From Hyphomicrobiales bacterium (GTDB lineage Bacteria; Pseudomonadota; Alphaproteobacteria; Rhizobiales; Rhizobiaceae): a DNA stretch of 64,000 bases. The stretch spans positions 1 through 64,000 of the forward strand of contig UCMT01000026.1 of NCBI GenBank assembly GCA_900473795.1. The letters are read 5' to 3'. The stretch's first letter is position 1. Every line of letters starts with the position of its first letter. The position numbers were made by a program, and so were the translations under genes. Shown here piece by piece: positions 28,099-37,454 of the stretch. The notes under the pieces are model-generated. The model worked only from the letters and a program-made list of their open reading frames with translations. It was not told the origin of the DNA and ran no database searches.

Positions 28099-29027
28099 TG
28101 GCCACTCTCCCGCGGGTCGAGCGCGTCGCGCAGGCCATCGCCCAGCAGGTTGAAGCCGAGGCTGACAACGAGGATGGCGATGCCGGGCATGGTGGCGACC
28201 CACCACTGGTCGAGGATGAAGCGCCTGCCCGCCGCGATCATGGCGCCCCATTCCGGCAGCGGCGGCTGCGCGCCGAGGCCGAGGAAGCCAAGGCCGGCCG
28301 CCGTGAGGATGATGCCGGCCATGTCGAGCGTGACGCGTACGATCAGTGAGGAGACGCACATCGGCATGACATGGCGCAACACGATGCGGAACGGCGAGGC
28401 TCCCATCAGCCGCACGGCGGCGATGTAGTCGGAATTGCGCACCGTCAGCGTCTCGGCGCGGGCAATGCGGGCATAGGGCGGCCAGGAGGTGATGGCGATT
28501 GCGATGATGGCGTTCTGGATGCCCGGCCCCATGGCCGCCACGAAAGCGAGCGCCAGAACCAGTTTGGGAAAGGCAAGGAAGATATCGGTGATCCGCATCA
28601 AAACCGCATCGACCCAGCCGCCCGCATAGCCGGAGACGGCTCCCACCAGCAGGCCGATGGGAGCGGCGATGATCGCGACAAGAACGATGACGAGCAGGGT
28701 CAGCCGCGATCCATACAGCAGGCGGGAAAGGATGTCCCTGCCCTGATCGTCGGTGCCGAGCAGATAGCCTTCGCTCCCCGGCGGCAGCAGCCGTGCGCCG
28801 GCAAGATTGCCAATGACCGGAGAATGCGCGGCCAGCACGTCTGCGAAGATCGCAACCAGAATGAGCAACAGGATGATGCCGAGTCCGGCGACTGCCAGCC
28901 TGTTGGCGGAAAACCGGCGCCAGGTCATATAGGCTCGGCCGAGACGCGCCTGCAGGCGCGATTGTGGCCGGTCCGACATCAGCCATTCACGGCGGCTCAT
29001 AGGGGGAGACTGGCTGATCTCGCTCAT
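28095..29027 (-). CDS. Peptide ABC transporter permease (DppC-like)
   Basis: 310-aa inner-membrane permease with an N-terminal OppC-type helix (LAVAGLGIILLLILVAIFAD) and the LGTDDQGRDILSRLLYGSR motif that identifies DppC/OppC proteins. Five more helices follow; the ATPase-contact loop is AAVRLMGASPFRIVLRHVMP. It pairs with the adjacent DppB-like subunit. The start at 29027 overlaps the previous stop by 4 bp. Confidence 0.9.
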   Translation of the reverse strand: MSEISQSPPMSRREWLMSDRPQSRLQARLGRAYMTWRRFSANRLAVAGLGIILLLILVAIFADVLAAHSPVIGNLAGARLLPPGSEGYLLGTDDQGRDILSRLLYGSRLTLLVIVLVAIIAAPIGLLVGAVSGYAGGWVDAVLMRITDIFLAFPKLVLALAFVAAMGPGIQNAIIAIAITSWPPYARIARAETLTVRNSDYIAAVRLMGASPFRIVLRHVMPMCVSSLIVRVTLDMAGIILTAAGLGFLGLGAQPPLPEWGAMIAAGRRFILDQWWVATMPGIAILVVSLGFNLLGDGLRDALDPRESGQ

Positions 29028-30091
29028 CGCGCGCGCGTCCTCGGGTCGAGCGTCCGATAGAGAAGGTCGGACAGGATATTGATGGCGATGAACACCGAAC
29101 CGATGACGATCGTGCCGCCCAGCACGGCATTCATGTCGGCATTCTGCAGCGAATTGGTGATGTAGAGGCCAAGCCCCGGCCAGGCGAAAACCGTCTCCGT
29201 CAGCACCGAGCCTTCGAGCAGGCCGGCATAGGAGAGCGCGATCACCGTCACCAGCGGCACGGCGGCATTGCGCAGCGCGTGCGCCCAGATGATGCGGCTT
29301 TCCGAAAGGCCCTTGGCGCGGGCGGCGACGATATATTCCTGCGCCAGTTCGTTCAGCATGAAGCTGCGTGTCATGCGGCTGATATAGGCCAGCGAGAAAT
29401 AGCCGAGCAGGCTTGCCGGCAGGATGATGTGGCGGAAGACGTCACGGAACACGTCCCACTGCCCTTGCCATGCCGAATCGATGAGATAGAGCCCGGTTAC
29501 CGGCGTGAAGCTGTATTCATAGACGATGTCGATGCGGCCGGGAAAGGCGACCCATTTCAGCCGGGCATAGAACAACAGCAGCGAAAGCAGCGCCAACCAG
29601 AAGATCGGCACGGAATAACCGACGAGGCCGATGACGCGGACGATCTGGTCAGCAATCGAGCCGCGCTTGACGGCGGCCAGCACGCCGAGCGGCACGCCGA
29701 TGAGGCTGCCGATGATCGTGCCAAAGGTCGCGAGTTCCAGGGTAGCCGGAAAGACACGGCGGATGTCGGTCATCACTGGATTGGTGGTCAGCACGGAGGT
29801 GCCGAAATTACCGGTCAACGCATCGCGCACATAGATGTAGAACTGCTGATAGAGCGGCTTGTTGAAGCCCAGCAGTTCGCGGGTTCGCTCCACCACATGG
29901 GCCGGCGCCCGGTCGCCGAGGATCGCAAGCACGGGATCGATCGGGATGACGCGGCCGATGAAGAAGGTCACGGCCAGCAGGCCGAGATAGGTCGTGACGA
30001 TGATGACCAGGAAACGCAGCGCGTTTCCCGCCCAGCCATTGGCGCGGGCGCGTCTGCGCCCGGCCAGTTGTGTCGTTTCGGGAAGGGTCAC
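29024..30091 (-). CDS. Peptide ABC transporter permease (DppB-like)
   Basis: 355-aa inner-membrane permease, about six helices. FFIGRVIPIDPVLAILGDRA near the N-terminus and the contact loop VAARAKGLSESRIIWAHALRNA are diagnostic of DppB/OppB, and ETVFAWPGLGLYITNSLQNAD is the conserved C-terminal segment. A 25-residue basic leader precedes the first helix. It begins 14 nt after the binding-protein gene. Confidence 0.9.
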   Translation of the reverse strand: MTLPETTQLAGRRRARANGWAGNALRFLVIIVTTYLGLLAVTFFIGRVIPIDPVLAILGDRAPAHVVERTRELLGFNKPLYQQFYIYVRDALTGNFGTSVLTTNPVMTDIRRVFPATLELATFGTIIGSLIGVPLGVLAAVKRGSIADQIVRVIGLVGYSVPIFWLALLSLLLFYARLKWVAFPGRIDIVYEYSFTPVTGLYLIDSAWQGQWDVFRDVFRHIILPASLLGYFSLAYISRMTRSFMLNELAQEYIVAARAKGLSESRIIWAHALRNAAVPLVTVIALSYAGLLEGSVLTETVFAWPGLGLYITNSLQNADMNAVLGGTIVIGSVFIAINILSDLLYRTLDPRTRAR

Positions 30092-30105
30092 CGGCTTTCT
30101 CCGGT

Positions 30106-31749
30106 CTATTCCTTGGAAACGTTGAAGACGTAGTTGGTGTCGAAGCTCGGTCCGAGCTTGAAGCCCTTCAGGTTGCCGCGATAGCCGGCGACCTCCGTCT
30201 GCTGGAAGATGATCACGAACGGGCTGTTTGCGAGCACCTTCTTCTGAAGATCCTTGTACATCTCGGCGCGCTTGGCGGCATCCTTCTCGAGCAGGGCAGC
30301 CTTGCTCTCATCCGTCCATTCCTTCGGCACGTCCCATGTGTTGCGCCAGGCGAGCGTCTTCACCTTGCCCTCGTCGGAATTGTCCGGATTGACGGTGAAG
30401 GTTTCGGCATTCGAGTTCGGATCAAAGTAATCCTGACCCCACTGGCCGATATAGATGTCGTGCGTGCGGGCGCGGTACTTGGTCAGTGTTTGCTTACCAT
30501 CCCCAGGAATGATTTCCATCTTGATGTTGGCCTGGGCGAGCGTCTGCTGAATGGATTCGGCAACACCGGTGATCGGCTGCGTATTGCGCACGTCCATCGT
30601 CACCGAGAAGCCATCGGCAAGCCCCGCCTTGGCGAGCAGTTCCTTGGCCTTGGCGACATCGAGCTTGTAGGGGTTCTCATCGAGTTCGCCGAGAACGCCC
30701 TTCGGCAGGAAGGTCTGGTGAACCTCGCCGATGCCCTTGATCAGGGTCGAACCGATCGCGTCATAGTCGACCAGATATTTGAACGCTTCCGCCACTTCCG
30801 GCTTGGCGAGATTCTGGTTCTTCTGATTGAGGCTGAAATAATAGACCGTGCCCTTCGGCGCATTGGTGGTGGCGAGATCGGCATTTTTCGACACCGCGTC
30901 GAAATCACCCGGCTCGAGATTGCGCGCGACATCGATGTCGCCGGCTTCCAGCGCGAGACGCTGGCCGGAGCTTTCCTTCATGTGACGGTAGATGACGCGG
31001 GCGAGCGGTGCCTTCTCGCCGTAATAATTGTCGTTGCGCTCCATCACCACCACTTCGTTGGCGCGCCACTCACGCATCTTGAAGGCGCCGGAACCGGCGT
31101 AACCGGTCTTCAGCCATTCATTGCCGAAATCATTGTCGTATTTGTACTCATCGGACGGCGTGACGGCCTTCACATGTTCGAGAACCAGCTTCTTGTCGAC
31201 GACCGACCCAACGGTCGCGGTGAGGCAGTTCAAGACGAAGCTCGGCGCATAGGCCTTGTCGACGGTGAAGACAAAGGTACCTTCGTCGACCGCCTTTGCC
31301 TTTTCGGTGATGTTCTCACCCGTCAGACCGAACTGGGTGAGGATGAAGGCGGGGCTCTTGTCGAGCTTGACGACGCGCTCGAAGGAATAGGCGACGTCTT
31401 CCGCCGTCACAGGATTGCCGGAGGCGAATTTAAGGCCAGGCTTCAGCTTGAACGTATAGGTCAGGCCGTCATCCGAAACCGTCCAGCTTTCGGCGAGATC
31501 GCCGACGACCTTCGAGGTGTCGTTGAGGTCGAGCCGGACAAGATAGCTGTAGGTGTTGGCCGTGACTTCCGCCGTCGAGAGTTCGAAGGCTTCGCCCGGG
31601 TCCATGGTGATGATGTCGTCGATCGCCCAGCCCTCGACCAGGGTATCCGCCGGCGTCTCTGCGAAAGCGGGCGCACCCGCCACGAGGAGCAGCGACAGGG
31701 CCGCGCCGGCAGTCAACATTCGGACATGCTTGTTCAGTGAGTGCATCAT
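30106..31749 (-). CDS. Peptide ABC transporter substrate-binding protein (DppA-like)
   Basis: 547-aa periplasmic protein of the SBP_bac_5 family. Signal peptide about residues 1-31 ending APAFA; the mature part begins ETPADTLVEGWAIDDIITMD. The family signature YTFKLKPGLKFASGNPVTAED-VAYSF (read in parts) is clear. The length is typical. Start at 31749 (ATGATG) behind GAGGGAAACGG. Lies between the M19 dipeptidase gene and its permeases, so dipeptides or modified peptides are likely ligands. Confidence 0.9.
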   Translation of the reverse strand: MMHSLNKHVRMLTAGAALSLLLVAGAPAFAETPADTLVEGWAIDDIITMDPGEAFELSTAEVTANTYSYLVRLDLNDTSKVVGDLAESWTVSDDGLTYTFKLKPGLKFASGNPVTAEDVAYSFERVVKLDKSPAFILTQFGLTGENITEKAKAVDEGTFVFTVDKAYAPSFVLNCLTATVGSVVDKKLVLEHVKAVTPSDEYKYDNDFGNEWLKTGYAGSGAFKMREWRANEVVVMERNDNYYGEKAPLARVIYRHMKESSGQRLALEAGDIDVARNLEPGDFDAVSKNADLATTNAPKGTVYYFSLNQKNQNLAKPEVAEAFKYLVDYDAIGSTLIKGIGEVHQTFLPKGVLGELDENPYKLDVAKAKELLAKAGLADGFSVTMDVRNTQPITGVAESIQQTLAQANIKMEIIPGDGKQTLTKYRARTHDIYIGQWGQDYFDPNSNAETFTVNPDNSDEGKVKTLAWRNTWDVPKEWTDESKAALLEKDAAKRAEMYKDLQKKVLANSPFVIIFQQTEVAGYRGNLKGFKLGPSFDTNYVFNVSKE

Positions 31750-31796
31750 CGTTCCGTTTCCCTCTTTTTGAGCCCGTTGCGGGCTTTGTTTTCGGT

Positions 31797-32852
31797 TCAA
31801 GCAGCCTCGTGCCAGGCTTGGGCCAAAACGCGCAGCCAGTTTTCCCGGCACAATTTCGTGAGTTCGGCGTCACCGTATCCGGCAGCCCGAAGGGCAGTAA
31901 TCAGGCTCTGATTGCCCGCCGCATCGCCGATCTCCTCCGGAATGGTCGCACCGTCAAAGTCCGATCCAAGCGCCACGCAATCGATGCCCATACGCTCGAC
32001 CATGTAGTCGACATGGCGGACCATATCCGACAGCGGCGTCCTGGCATTCTCCTGCCCATCCGGACGGAGCATCGTCGTCGCGTAATTGAGCCCCGCCAAA
32101 CCCTTGCTTTCGCGAATGGCATCCAGTTGCCGGTCCGTCAGGTTGCGGGCGACCATGGTCAGCGAGTGCGCGTTTGAGTGGCTGGCGATCAGCGGCTGGT
32201 CCGTGGTCTTCGCCACGTCCCAGAAACCCTTTTCGGTGATGTGGGCGAGATCGATCAGGATACCGAGGCGGTTGCATTCGCGCACGAGAGCGAAGCCGGC
32301 ATCGGTAAGGCCAGGTCCGGTATCCGGGCCCATCGGAAAGGCAAAGGGCACGCCATGGCCGAAGATGTTGTGTCGGCTCCAGACCGGCCCGAGCGAGCGC
32401 AATCCGGCGGCATAGAATGTTTCAAGCGCGGCGAGATCCGCTCCGATCGCCTCGCAGCCCTCCATGTGAAGCACGGCGGCGAAGACGCCTTTCGCCATTG
32501 CAGCCCTGATGTCGGCCACCGAACGGCAGAGCTTCCAGGCGCCGGCGCGATCGAGCCGCAAGGCAATGGCGGCAAATTCCAGCGCGATATCCAGGGAGGG
32601 CTGCCGCTGCAGCGGCTCGGACAGCGGCGTGTTGTAATGGCCGTTGCCATCCGGCGTTTTCAGCACCAGATGCTCGGACGGGATATAGATTGCCGACAGT
32701 CCGCCAGCGAGGCCGCCGCGTTTAGCGCGCGGTCCGTCGATGTGGCCTTCACCCGTCCCGTTCACGAATTCATGGACCGGATCGGCGCCGTTGTTCGCAT
32801 TGCTCCAAAGCCGCAACAGCACATCATTGTGCCCGTCGAAAACCGCCTGCAT
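31797..32852 (-). CDS. Membrane-dipeptidase-family (M19) peptidase
   Basis: 351-aa zinc dipeptidase of family M19 (renal dipeptidase-like). The first metal motif is FDGHNDVLLRLW (HND), the bridging Glu is in AVLHMEGCEAIG, the later ligands are ASHSNAHSL and the catalytic Asp is in ALGSDFDGATIP. No signal peptide, so it is probably cytoplasmic. It is the first gene of the peptide ABC operon, 47 nt before the binding-protein gene, which suggests that imported dipeptides, possibly with a D-residue or modified C-terminus, are cleaved by it. The substrate is inferred. Confidence 0.9.
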   Translation of the reverse strand: MQAVFDGHNDVLLRLWSNANNGADPVHEFVNGTGEGHIDGPRAKRGGLAGGLSAIYIPSEHLVLKTPDGNGHYNTPLSEPLQRQPSLDIALEFAAIALRLDRAGAWKLCRSVADIRAAMAKGVFAAVLHMEGCEAIGADLAALETFYAAGLRSLGPVWSRHNIFGHGVPFAFPMGPDTGPGLTDAGFALVRECNRLGILIDLAHITEKGFWDVAKTTDQPLIASHSNAHSLTMVARNLTDRQLDAIRESKGLAGLNYATTMLRPDGQENARTPLSDMVRHVDYMVERMGIDCVALGSDFDGATIPEEIGDAAGNQSLITALRAAGYGDAELTKLCRENWLRVLAQAWHEAA

Positions 32853-33203
32853 TCAAAAATTCCTGTCCTGCCTGATGTTCCAATGAGCGGACGCCCATTT
32901 TTGTCCAGTTGGTCAAGAACACGATGCTAGTGAATCGCACGGCGAATAACAATGTGGCATCGATAAAATTCAACGCTCTGAAAATGCTTTTGGAATAAAG
33001 ACTTACACCACAGCAAACGGATTGCCATATGCAAGAAACAGCTAATTTTTAAATCCGAAAAACAGAGAGAATTCAAAATAGGGTGTCATGCTGCTCGAAA
33101 ATCTGGCATGGGCTTGCTGTTCACAAACGGGGGTTTCAACGATGACAGCCGATCTGCTGCTTCGCAACATCGAGGCGCCGCCTCGCGCGATCACCGGCGC
33201 ACG
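32853..33203. other. Divergent intergenic region with a possible 21-codon upstream ORF
   Basis: 351 bp between the M19 operon and the DUF4105 gene. The AT-rich part 32930-33080 must hold promoters, but none stands out. A short frame (ATG 33142, stop 33205-33207, 21 aa, beginning MTADLLLRNIEAPP) has a GGGGGT ribosome binding site and overlaps the DUF4105 start codon as ATGA, so it may couple translation or simply be chance. Confidence 0.4.
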
Positions 33204-34244
33204 ATGACCAGGCAGCAAGAACGTCCCCGCTTTCACCTGCTTGGGGCCATCCTGCGCGCTGTATCCGCGCTCGCCATTCTAGGCTTTGCTGCCTGGGGCG
33301 CAGTCGCCCTCTTCTATCAGGCCCCCGGCCCCGCGCCCGTCAGGCTCGCAGCCGCGGCGCTATGGGTCGTTGTCTCGCTGGCAGTCCTCTTTGCCTATCT
33401 CCGCTGGCGCTCGCGGCTTGCCGCTCTGATCTATCCGGTGCTGATTGCCGCGTTGCTCTTCTGGTGGCAATCCATCCCGGCCAGCAACACCCGCGACTGG
33501 GCCCACGAGGTCGCACAGATGACCGCCGGTGTGGTCAACGGTCCGGAGGTGACACTCGCAAATGTCCGTAATTTCGACTGGCGGACATCGACCGACTACA
33601 CGGTGCGCTGGGAAAACCGGACCTACGATCTGGACAAGATCGCCTCGGTCGACCTGTTTTTATCCTACTGGTCAGGCCCCGCAATTGCCCACACGCTGAT
33701 TTCATTCGGCTTCGAGGATGGCAGTTTTGTCACCTTCTCGGTGGAGATCCGCAAGGAGCAGCATGAAAGCTTCTCGGAAATCGGCGGCTTCTTCAAGGAG
33801 TTCGAGACGAGCGTTGTAGCCGCCGATGAACGCGACATCATTCGGGTCCGTACGAATATCCGCAAGGAGGATGTCTATCTCTACCGGATCAACATGGCCA
33901 AGCCGGCGATGCGCTCGCTGTTCATGGCCTACGTCGCCGAAGCCAACACCCTCACTGAAGCACCGCGTTTCTACAACACGATAACGGCCAACTGCACCAC
34001 CATCGTCTTTGCCATGGTGAGCCGCATCGTTCCGGGCCTGCCGCTGGATTACCGCCTGTTGTTTTCAGGCTACCTGCCCGCCTACATCGCCGAGGTCAAC
34101 GGCTTCATGCCGGGCTTCACACTCGAACAGTTGCGCACGGGCGGCAAGATCAGCGCCAAAGCGCAAGCGGCGGATCGCGCTGCGGATTTCTCCCAGCGGA
34201 TCCGCGCGGGCGTTCCGGGCATTGTCCCTTTGACGCAGCCATGA
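33204..34244 (+). CDS. DUF4105 domain-containing membrane protein
   Basis: 346-aa protein. Three N-terminal hydrophobic segments (residues about 15-95) are followed by a DUF4105 domain: NVRNFDWRTSTDYTVRWENR, SYWSGPAIAHTLISFGFEDG with a conserved His, and YNTITANCTTIVFAMVSRI containing an Asn-Cys pair. The Cys and His recall cysteine-peptidase-like folds, but the activity of the family is unknown to me. I chose the ATG at 33204 (MTRQQERP); the longer frame to 33108 has no good ribosome binding site. Single gene, followed by the palindromic element. Confidence 0.82.
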   Translation: MTRQQERPRFHLLGAILRAVSALAILGFAAWGAVALFYQAPGPAPVRLAAAALWVVVSLAVLFAYLRWRSRLAALIYPVLIAALLFWWQSIPASNTRDWAHEVAQMTAGVVNGPEVTLANVRNFDWRTSTDYTVRWENRTYDLDKIASVDLFLSYWSGPAIAHTLISFGFEDGSFVTFSVEIRKEQHESFSEIGGFFKEFETSVVAADERDIIRVRTNIRKEDVYLYRINMAKPAMRSLFMAYVAEANTLTEAPRFYNTITANCTTIVFAMVSRIVPGLPLDYRLLFSGYLPAYIAEVNGFMPGFTLEQLRTGGKISAKAQAADRAADFSQRIRAGVPGIVPLTQP

Positions 34245-34261
34245 AGCGGCATAGAGTAATG

Positions 34262-34524
34262 CCCACCTACGCTGATATTGACCGATTTCGTGGGCCTGAT
34301 GCGGTCATCCGGCGAGGAGCAGACCGCAGAGCGATGCCTCAGGCATCGGTCGAGGATTGCGACAACGCCGGTGGCCGACATCCGGCCCACCCGAAGGGCC
34401 GGGCGCTTTTGGCCTCCGGACAGCGTCGAAAATCCTCGCCGGACCACGAGGTCCGACTGCGGTTTTCTCCTTGCCGGACGCCAAAATCGCTCCGGCGAAA
34501 TCGGTCAATATCAGCGCAGGTTGG
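34262..34524. repeat. 263-bp long imperfect palindrome (RIME/MITE-like element)
   Basis: The ends are 29-bp imperfect inverted repeats (34262-34290 / 34496-34524, two mismatches) with a perfect 20-bp core, CGAAATCGGTCAATATCAGC on the right. The symmetry continues inwards: CATCCGGCGAGGAG against CTCCTTGCCGGACG, ACCGCAG against CTGCGGT, and CGAGGATT / AATCCTCG (34351-34358 / 34431-34438). The whole segment can fold as one hairpin. Short frames read on both strands share a KSVNIS peptide, a result of the symmetry, and are not genes. Rhizobial intergenic mosaic elements and MITEs look like this. No target duplication was clear. It occupies the whole gap before the LacI gene. Confidence 0.75.
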
Positions 34525-34554
34525 TATAAGGCAGCAGATAACAGGAAATCACGC

Positions 34555-35574
34555 ATGAACCTCAAGGAGTTCGCAAGCCGGCTTGAACTTTCGCAGACGA
34601 CGGTCAGCCGTGCGCTGAGCGGTTATCCCGAGGTCAAGCAGGCGACCCGGGAACGTGTGCTCAAGGCAGCGCTTGAATATGGCTACCGGCCGAACACCAG
34701 TGCGCTCGGTCTCGCCACCGGCCGGGTCGGCGCAATTGGCATCGTGCTGAAGGGCGGCGGCGAGTTCGGGCCGCATACGAGCGAGTTCATGGGCGGGCTC
34801 GGCGGGCGGCTGCAGCAGGAAGAGATCGACATCCTGGTCTCCACCGTCGATTCCCAAGAAGCGGAACTGACCACCTATCGGCGGCTTGCCGCCAGCAAGC
34901 GCGTCGATGCCGTCATCCTGCATTCCCCCTTCCTCGACGATCCGCGCATTGCCTTGCTCAATTCGCTGCGCCTGCCTTTCATCGTGCACGGCCGCACCAA
35001 TTATGACGGCAATTTCGGCTGGCTGGACATCGACAATTTCGGTGCCGTGCGTCAGGCGACCAGACATCTCATCGATATCGGCCATCGCCGCATCGCGCTT
35101 CTCAACGGCTATCGCGGCCGGATTTTTGCCGAGCACCGGCAAGAGGGCTATCAGACCGCGCTCAGCGAGCGCGGTATCCCAATCGACCCCGCCTTGACGG
35201 GAAACAGCGAATTCACCGACGAAATGGGGTTCCGGCTGATGCAGGGCTTCCTGAAACTCGACCGGAAGCCGACGGCGGTTGTCGCCGGTTCCATGATGTC
35301 GGCTCTGGGGGCGATGCGCGCCATCAGGATCGCCGGCATGAAGGTGGGCGAAGATATATCCCTCATCGCCCATGACGACGTCTTTCCCTATATCAGCCCC
35401 GACCACCTCGTACCGACGCTGTCGACCACGCGCTCCTCGATCCGCGCAGCCGGCGCCCGGATCGGCGAAATGGTGCTGGAGCTTCTCCAAGGAACACCGG
35501 CCGAGACCCTGCGCGAGGTCTGGCCGGTGGAACTGGTCATCCGCAACTCGACGGCTGCGGCAAAGACGAGCTGA
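34555..35574 (+). CDS. LacI-family transcriptional regulator
   Basis: 339-aa repressor. The LacI helix-turn-helix with hinge occupies residues 1-50 (NLKEFASRLELSQTTVSRAL, then GYPEVKQATRERV), followed by a periplasmic-binding-protein-like effector domain with DNFGAVRQATRHLIDIGHRR and MKVGEDISLIAHDD. The stop lies 2 bp from the convergent oxidoreductase gene. The ThuA/ThuB-like pair has a LacI-type operator (37455-37476), so this is its most likely regulator. The effector is probably a sugar, identity unknown. Its own promoter must lie within or before the palindromic element. Confidence 0.9.
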   Translation: MNLKEFASRLELSQTTVSRALSGYPEVKQATRERVLKAALEYGYRPNTSALGLATGRVGAIGIVLKGGGEFGPHTSEFMGGLGGRLQQEEIDILVSTVDSQEAELTTYRRLAASKRVDAVILHSPFLDDPRIALLNSLRLPFIVHGRTNYDGNFGWLDIDNFGAVRQATRHLIDIGHRRIALLNGYRGRIFAEHRQEGYQTALSERGIPIDPALTGNSEFTDEMGFRLMQGFLKLDRKPTAVVAGSMMSALGAMRAIRIAGMKVGEDISLIAHDDVFPYISPDHLVPTLSTTRSSIRAAGARIGEMVLELLQGTPAETLREVWPVELVIRNSTAAAKTS

Positions 35575-35576
35575 AT

Positions 35577-36629
35577 TTACACCGCCAGTTCGCGACGCTC
35601 CTTCTCCGTCACCATCGCAAGATCGAGCACCTTCTGCAGCTCTGCGGCGTGGCGGAAGCCTGGTTCTTCGGTCTTGCCGGCCGCGATCGCATCGATGAAG
35701 CGCTGGTAGTTGGTGAGCACGGTTCCGGCGTCGACCTCCTGCCAGATGCCCTTCTCGACGTCCTTGCCGAGGCAGGCGCGCAGGGTTGACCCATCCGGCG
35801 TGTGGATGACCTCGATCGCTCCCTTGTCGCCATGCATGCGCAGCCGCAGGTCGTTGAGATGCCCGGTCGCCCAGCGGCTGGCATGGATGACGCCGATGGC
35901 GCCATTTGAAAATTCGGCGGTCATGGTGAAGCTGTCATTGGCGTCGAGGTCGTATTCGCCGATGCGGTTGCCGGGCGCCTTGTCGAAGGTCTTCAGCCGC
36001 GCGAAGACATGGTCGATGTCGCTTGCTGCGCCGTAGCCGGCGAAATCGAGAATATGGATGCCGACATCACCGAGCACGCCGTTCGAACCGTGCTTGGTCG
36101 AAAGGCGCCAGAGCCACTGCGATTCCGTCGCCCAGTCGCCCCAGGCCTTGGAGACCAGCCAGCTCTGCAGATAGGAGGCCTCGATATGGCGCACGTTGCC
36201 GATCTCGCCGGCGAGCACCATCCGGCGCGCTTTCTGGACCTGGGCGACGTTGCGGTAGGTCAGGTTGACCATCGTCACCAGGCCGGACTTCTCGGCTGCC
36301 GTTGCCATCTCCTCGGCCTTGGCATGATTTTCCGCCAAGGGCTTCTCGCAGAAGACATGTTTGCCCGCCGCCAAGAGCTTCAGCGTCGTCGGATAGTGGA
36401 CATTGTCCGGCGTGACGTTGGCCACCGCATCGAACTGCCCCCAAGCGATTGCCTCCTCGAGCGAGGTGAAGGTATTGGGGATCGCATGGCGCAGCGCGAA
36501 GGCCTGCACCCGGATAAGATCGACATCGACCGCTGCCGCCAGCTCAACGCCCTTGATGGTCGCGAAGTTCATCGCATGGGTGTTGGCCATGCCGCCGGTG
36601 CCGAGAATGAGAAGACGGACCGGCTTCAT
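35577..36629 (-). CDS. Gfo/Idh/MocA-family oxidoreductase (ThuB-like)
   Basis: 350-aa NAD(P)-dependent sugar dehydrogenase. Rossmann motif LILGTGGMANTHAMNF, HVFCEKPLAENHAKAEEMA with the family Lys, and VLGDVGIHILDFAGYG with catalytic Asp/His. The gene overlaps the ThuA-like gene by one base (TGATG). ThuA and ThuB in Sinorhizobium convert trehalose and related disaccharides to 3-keto derivatives; the pairing here suggests a keto-sugar pathway, but no trehalose transporter is adjacent, so the substrate is open. Confidence 0.85.
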   Translation of the reverse strand: MKPVRLLILGTGGMANTHAMNFATIKGVELAAAVDVDLIRVQAFALRHAIPNTFTSLEEAIAWGQFDAVANVTPDNVHYPTTLKLLAAGKHVFCEKPLAENHAKAEEMATAAEKSGLVTMVNLTYRNVAQVQKARRMVLAGEIGNVRHIEASYLQSWLVSKAWGDWATESQWLWRLSTKHGSNGVLGDVGIHILDFAGYGAASDIDHVFARLKTFDKAPGNRIGEYDLDANDSFTMTAEFSNGAIGVIHASRWATGHLNDLRLRMHGDKGAIEVIHTPDGSTLRACLGKDVEKGIWQEVDAGTVLTNYQRFIDAIAAGKTEEPGFRHAAELQKVLDLAMVTEKERRELAV

Positions 36630-37414
36630 CACTTGTACCCCTGTTCGCCGGCCTGGTGCAGTTTCGGCCCGCGTTCGACGATCGGCTCCAGCGCCTGTTC
36701 GACCGGCACGTTCGGCGCATCGTGGATGGCGCTGTAGGTGCCTTGAGGGTTGTAGGCCCACTTCACCGAATTGCGCAGCACCTTGTGGACGTTGGCGTCG
36801 TGATAGGTCGGATAGGTCTCGTGGCCGGGGCGGAAATAGAAGATGTTGCCGGCGCCGCGCCGCCAGGTCAGCCCGGAGCGGAACACCTCGCCGCCGGCGA
36901 ACCAGGAGATGAACACGGTCTCCAACGGCTCCGGCACGGAGAACTGCTCGCCGTACATCTCCTCGTTTTCCAGCACGAAATTCTCGTCCAGTCCCGCGGC
37001 GATCGGGTGGCGCGGGTTGATCACCCAGACCCGCTCGCGTTCGCCCGCCTCGCGCCATTTCAGCGCGCAGGGCGTGCCCATCAACCGCTTGAACGGCTTG
37101 GAGAAATGGCCGGAATGCAGGACGATCAGCCCCATGCCTTCCCAGACGCGCCTAGCGACACGCTCGACGATCTCGTCGGAGACCGCGCCGTGATCCTTGT
37201 GGCCCCACCAGAGCAGCACGTCGGTGTTGGCCAGCCGCTCAACGCTCAGCCCATGTTCCGGCTCCTGCAGCGTCGCCGTCGTCGCCTCGATGCCAATATC
37301 GGCATTGAGCGCCGCGGCGATCGTGTTGTGCATGCCGTTCGGGTAAATCTCCCGCACGACCGCGTTCGTCTGTTCGTGGATGTTCTCCCCCCACACGACG
37401 GCCTTGATGGTCAT
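36629..37414 (-). CDS. ThuA domain-containing protein
   Basis: 261-aa protein with a ThuA (glutamine-amidotransferase-like) fold. [20 protein letters not shown] at the N-terminus, [38 protein letters not shown] at the family nucleophile elbow (Ser replacing Cys), and [20 protein letters not shown] near the end with conserved His residues. Thought to act in keto-sugar metabolism with its ThuB partner. The start at 37414 follows GAGGAAGAGG; the ORF to 37438 is longer but lacks support. A 22-bp palindrome lies 41 bp upstream of the start. Confidence 0.87.
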   Translation of the reverse strand: MTIKAVVWGENIHEQTNAVVREIYPNGMHNTIAAALNADIGIEATTATLQEPEHGLSVERLANTDVLLWWGHKDHGAVSDEIVERVARRVWEGMGLIVLHSGHFSKPFKRLMGTPCALKWREAGERERVWVINPRHPIAAGLDENFVLENEEMYGEQFSVPEPLETVFISWFAGGEVFRSGLTWRRGAGNIFYFRPGHETYPTYHDANVHKVLRNSVKWAYNPQGTYSAIHDAPNVPVEQALEPIVERGPKLHQAGEQGYK

Positions 37415-37454
37415 AACCAGTCCTCTTCCTCGCCTCATCGATTAGCGCCCGATG

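Noticed and set aside
32857..32886. GGAAC-N18-TT on the minus strand just before the M19 dipeptidase
   Set aside because: The -10 would fall about 5 bp before the start codon, leaving no room for a ribosome binding site, and it lacks the CG of the CGTT motif.
34278..34529. Short frames within the palindromic element that share a KSVNIS peptide on both strands
   Set aside because: The similarity follows from the inverted-repeat symmetry; no start signals.
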